From NCBI GenBank assembly GCA_002336895.1, contig DDFC01000033.1:14935-66152 (forward strand): a stretch of DNA of 51,218 bases, in the 5' to 3' direction. This stretch comes from Verrucomicrobiaceae bacterium UBA1938 (GTDB lineage: Bacteria > Verrucomicrobiota > Verrucomicrobiia > Verrucomicrobiales > Verrucomicrobiaceae). The notes beneath the pieces are model-generated. The model had not been told where the DNA came from and ran no database searches. It saw only the letters and a list, made by a program, of their open reading frames with translations. The translations under genes and the position numbers were made by a program. Positions 50,145-51,218 of this stretch are shown in pieces (within the stretch, counting starts at the first letter, position 1; each line of letters opens with the position of its first letter).

Positions 50145-50476
50145 GGTGCTGAAACGTAAACCGAACTTCCGAGATCGGTTCATGCGCGGAGAGAACGGAT
50201 ATGGAAGTCACGGCCTGGGCATGTGCCCTCATGCAGGCCCCTCACCCGGCCTCTCCCCGTAGATGTCTGTCTGCTAACCAGCTCTCGACGGGGAGAGGAG
50301 AACGGCGCAGGAATTCTCAGTTCGTTTTGAGAGCACCCGAAAGCGAATCCCCTCTCCCCGCCCAAGACGCAAGTCCTCCACAACTTCTTCGGGGAGAGGC
50401 CGGGTGAGGGGGGGAGGAAGAAGTTCCGCTGCTGGAAACAAGTTCTCCAGCCAAGTTTCATCCTGCACATTGGTCC
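50145..50476. other. Intergenic region occupied by a palindromic mini-element
   Basis: No gene is supported in these 330 bases. More than half is the 174-bp element at 50238-50411; the rest shows no clear promoter or terminator. Confidence 0.6.
50238..50411. repeat. 174-bp palindromic mini-element with 21-bp perfect terminal inverted repeats
   Basis: Left end CCCCTCACCCGGCCTCTCCC (plus one C, 50238-50258) is the exact reverse complement of 50391-50411. A second, inner inverted repeat is made by GGGGAGAGG (about 50290) and CCTCTCCCC (about 50350). No transposase is encoded. Elements with CCCTCACCCGGCCTCTCCCC ends are widely scattered in unrelated high-GC bacteria, so this looks like a MITE-like or REP-like sequence. 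No target-site duplication could be seen by eye. Confidence 0.75.
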
Positions 50477-50953
50477 ATGAGTTTGCCTTTTCCCGAACTG
50501 CAGTTTCTCGACAACGGTAACCCGGCTTCGATAGAAGAGCTGGATCAGTTTGAGAAATGCCACGGCCTTTCACTGCCTGCGGAGCTCAGATCATGGCTGG
50601 CCCAGCACAGCGGCGCGATGCTGGGCTTGGAGAATTATTTCCTGCCCATGGAAAAGATCAGCGGCCTGCCATGCAGCGTAGCGGCAATATACACCTGCTC
50701 ACTGGAGGAAATGACGGAAGAGCTGGAACTGCTGGAGCCTGCATTTCCACCCAATCATGTCCTATTTGGACATGACGGTGATGGAAACTACCTGCTCTTG
50801 TCCCCCGATGGCGGAATTCATTTCTGGGACCACAACTGCCGGATAGACACTGCACACCATGATGCGACCGACGAATGTACGCTGAAGATCGCAAACTCCC
50901 TGCCTGCATTTCTCTCGATGCTCGGACCGGGTCCGCTGACGGAAGAGGACTGA
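50477..50953 (+). CDS. SMI1/KNR4 (SUKH-type) protein
   Basis: 158 aa. PASIEELDQFEKCHGLSLPA, ELRSWLAQHSGAMLG and HVLFGHDGDGNYLLLSPDGG with IHFWDHNC are SMI1/KNR4 (SUKH-1) features: an N-terminal helix pair, then a beta-rich body with the G-D-G-x-G-x-x-x-x loop. SUKH proteins are frequent immunity proteins of nuclease-type polymorphic toxins, often spread as orphans. No toxin or Rhs gene is in the window. The gene is slightly A+T-richer than the cytochrome genes. It lies 65 bases after the palindromic mini-element. Confidence 0.85.
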   Translation: MSLPFPELQFLDNGNPASIEELDQFEKCHGLSLPAELRSWLAQHSGAMLGLENYFLPMEKISGLPCSVAAIYTCSLEEMTEELELLEPAFPPNHVLFGHDGDGNYLLLSPDGGIHFWDHNCRIDTAHHDATDECTLKIANSLPAFLSMLGPGPLTEED

Positions 50954-51058
50954 TGCGAGCTTATCAGAGAGAAGGGCAACCGTGAGAGTGATCGTCGTAT
51001 TCAGGATGCTCGATGTTAATACCACCAGCAGTTGAAAAGGAGTCTTGATGCCATCTTA

Positions 51059-51076
51059 AGGTGGTGATCATCACCT
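51059..51076. promoter_or_regulatory. 18-bp near-perfect palindrome
   Basis: AGGTGGTGATCATCACCT pairs with itself except at one symmetric position pair. It could be an operator for a gene beyond the right edge, or a repeat. The remaining bases 50954-51218 hold no supported gene. Confidence 0.35.
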
Positions 51077-51172
51077 CCACGTCTCCCAGCCTTTCCACAT
51101 TCCAAGGACGGCGCACCTTTTTCAGCGCCTGCGATACCACAGACCCGAAACTTCGGCCCCGGCACAGCGGTG

Positions 51173-51213
51173 CCCTACCAGCCCCTTGGCACGCGCTACT
51201 CTGGATGGTAGGG
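51173..51213. repeat. Inverted repeat at the right edge
   Basis: CCCTACCA (51173-51180) and TGGTAGGG (51206-51213) are perfect arms; the sequence between holds GGCACGCGC. The CTACC/GGTAGG ends resemble the other hairpin repeats of this window (for example near 21578 and 21618). It is cut by the window end. Confidence 0.4.
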
Positions 51214-51218
51214 ATGCG

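Noticed and set aside
46377..50183. 1268-codon open frame on the minus strand
   Set aside because: It lies antisense to two well-supported genes (DUF1549/1553 and DUF1080), even reads through their terminator, and has His/Val/Gly-rich composition typical of mirror frames in GC-rich DNA.
1..51218. tRNA, rRNA or classic insertion sequence
   Set aside because: No cloverleaf, rRNA-like or transposase sequence was recognised by eye; a covariance-model scan would be decisive.

Overview
The window is high-GC bacterial DNA that most resembles a Verrucomicrobiae genome (Prosthecobacter/Verrucomicrobium-like). The lineage call rests on a DUF1549/DUF1553 cytochrome protein, a Tat-exported DUF1501 protein, a 925-aa PVC-type CxxCH heme protein with a beta-propeller, a DUF1080 protein, and many hairpin-type intergenic repeats. 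Most genes lack a Shine-Dalgarno sequence and begin after short C/A-rich leaders.

Layout. 1-709 (minus): 5' part of an alanine-rich coiled-coil gene running off the left edge. 909-2456: secreted Asp-box (sialidase-like) propeller. 2507-9296: a 12-gene same-strand cluster, TetR regulator (operator over its own start codon), ECF42-type sigma factor with TPR-like tail, two DGPF/YCII proteins, three VOC proteins, three SRPBCC proteins, a GyrI-like protein and a DoxX-like membrane protein. 9354-12604: YkgJ-type cysteine-cluster protein, arsD-arsA without arsR or a pump gene, and a methyltransferase. 12775-15446: MFS transporter, MoaD/ThiS-like protein ending in GG, and a six-Asp-box propeller, tightly packed. 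15454-18794 (minus): degenerate GT51-like protein, asnS, methyltransferase.

18842-21343: spermidine-synthase-like membrane protein, followed by a tandem 251-bp hairpin-rich repeat (21344-21838). 21897-26734: unknown protein, TIGR03663-type glycosyltransferase, ApbE, peroxiredoxin (with a textbook terminator), YjbQ, and a short secretin-N-like protein. 26852-27418: A+T-richer SUFU-domain gene. 27577-32947: a second spermidine-synthase-like protein whose normal start codon is missing and whose central loop is encoded by a copy of the intergenic repeat, then a di-heme peroxidase and an orphan PotD-like binding protein. 33051-35568: GlsB and a tandem NfeD-type protease. 35617-40989: DUF1501 protein, LysR/ilvD divergent pair, an antitoxin with a 16-codon toxin stump, and an esterase. 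40996-50144: PVC heme protein, lipase-like hydrolase, M48 protease, DUF1549/1553 protein, DUF1080 protein. 50238-50411: palindromic mini-element. 50477-50953: SUKH-type protein.

The most system-like assemblies are the TetR-ECF42 cluster, which reads as one regulatory cascade (repressor, sigma factor, small-molecule-binding effectors), and the MFS-MoaD/ThiS-propeller trio, whose function is unknown. The most unusual sequence-level observation is a mobile-looking repeat arm that has become coding sequence in the gene at 27577. All calls come from reading the sequence; no database search was run.
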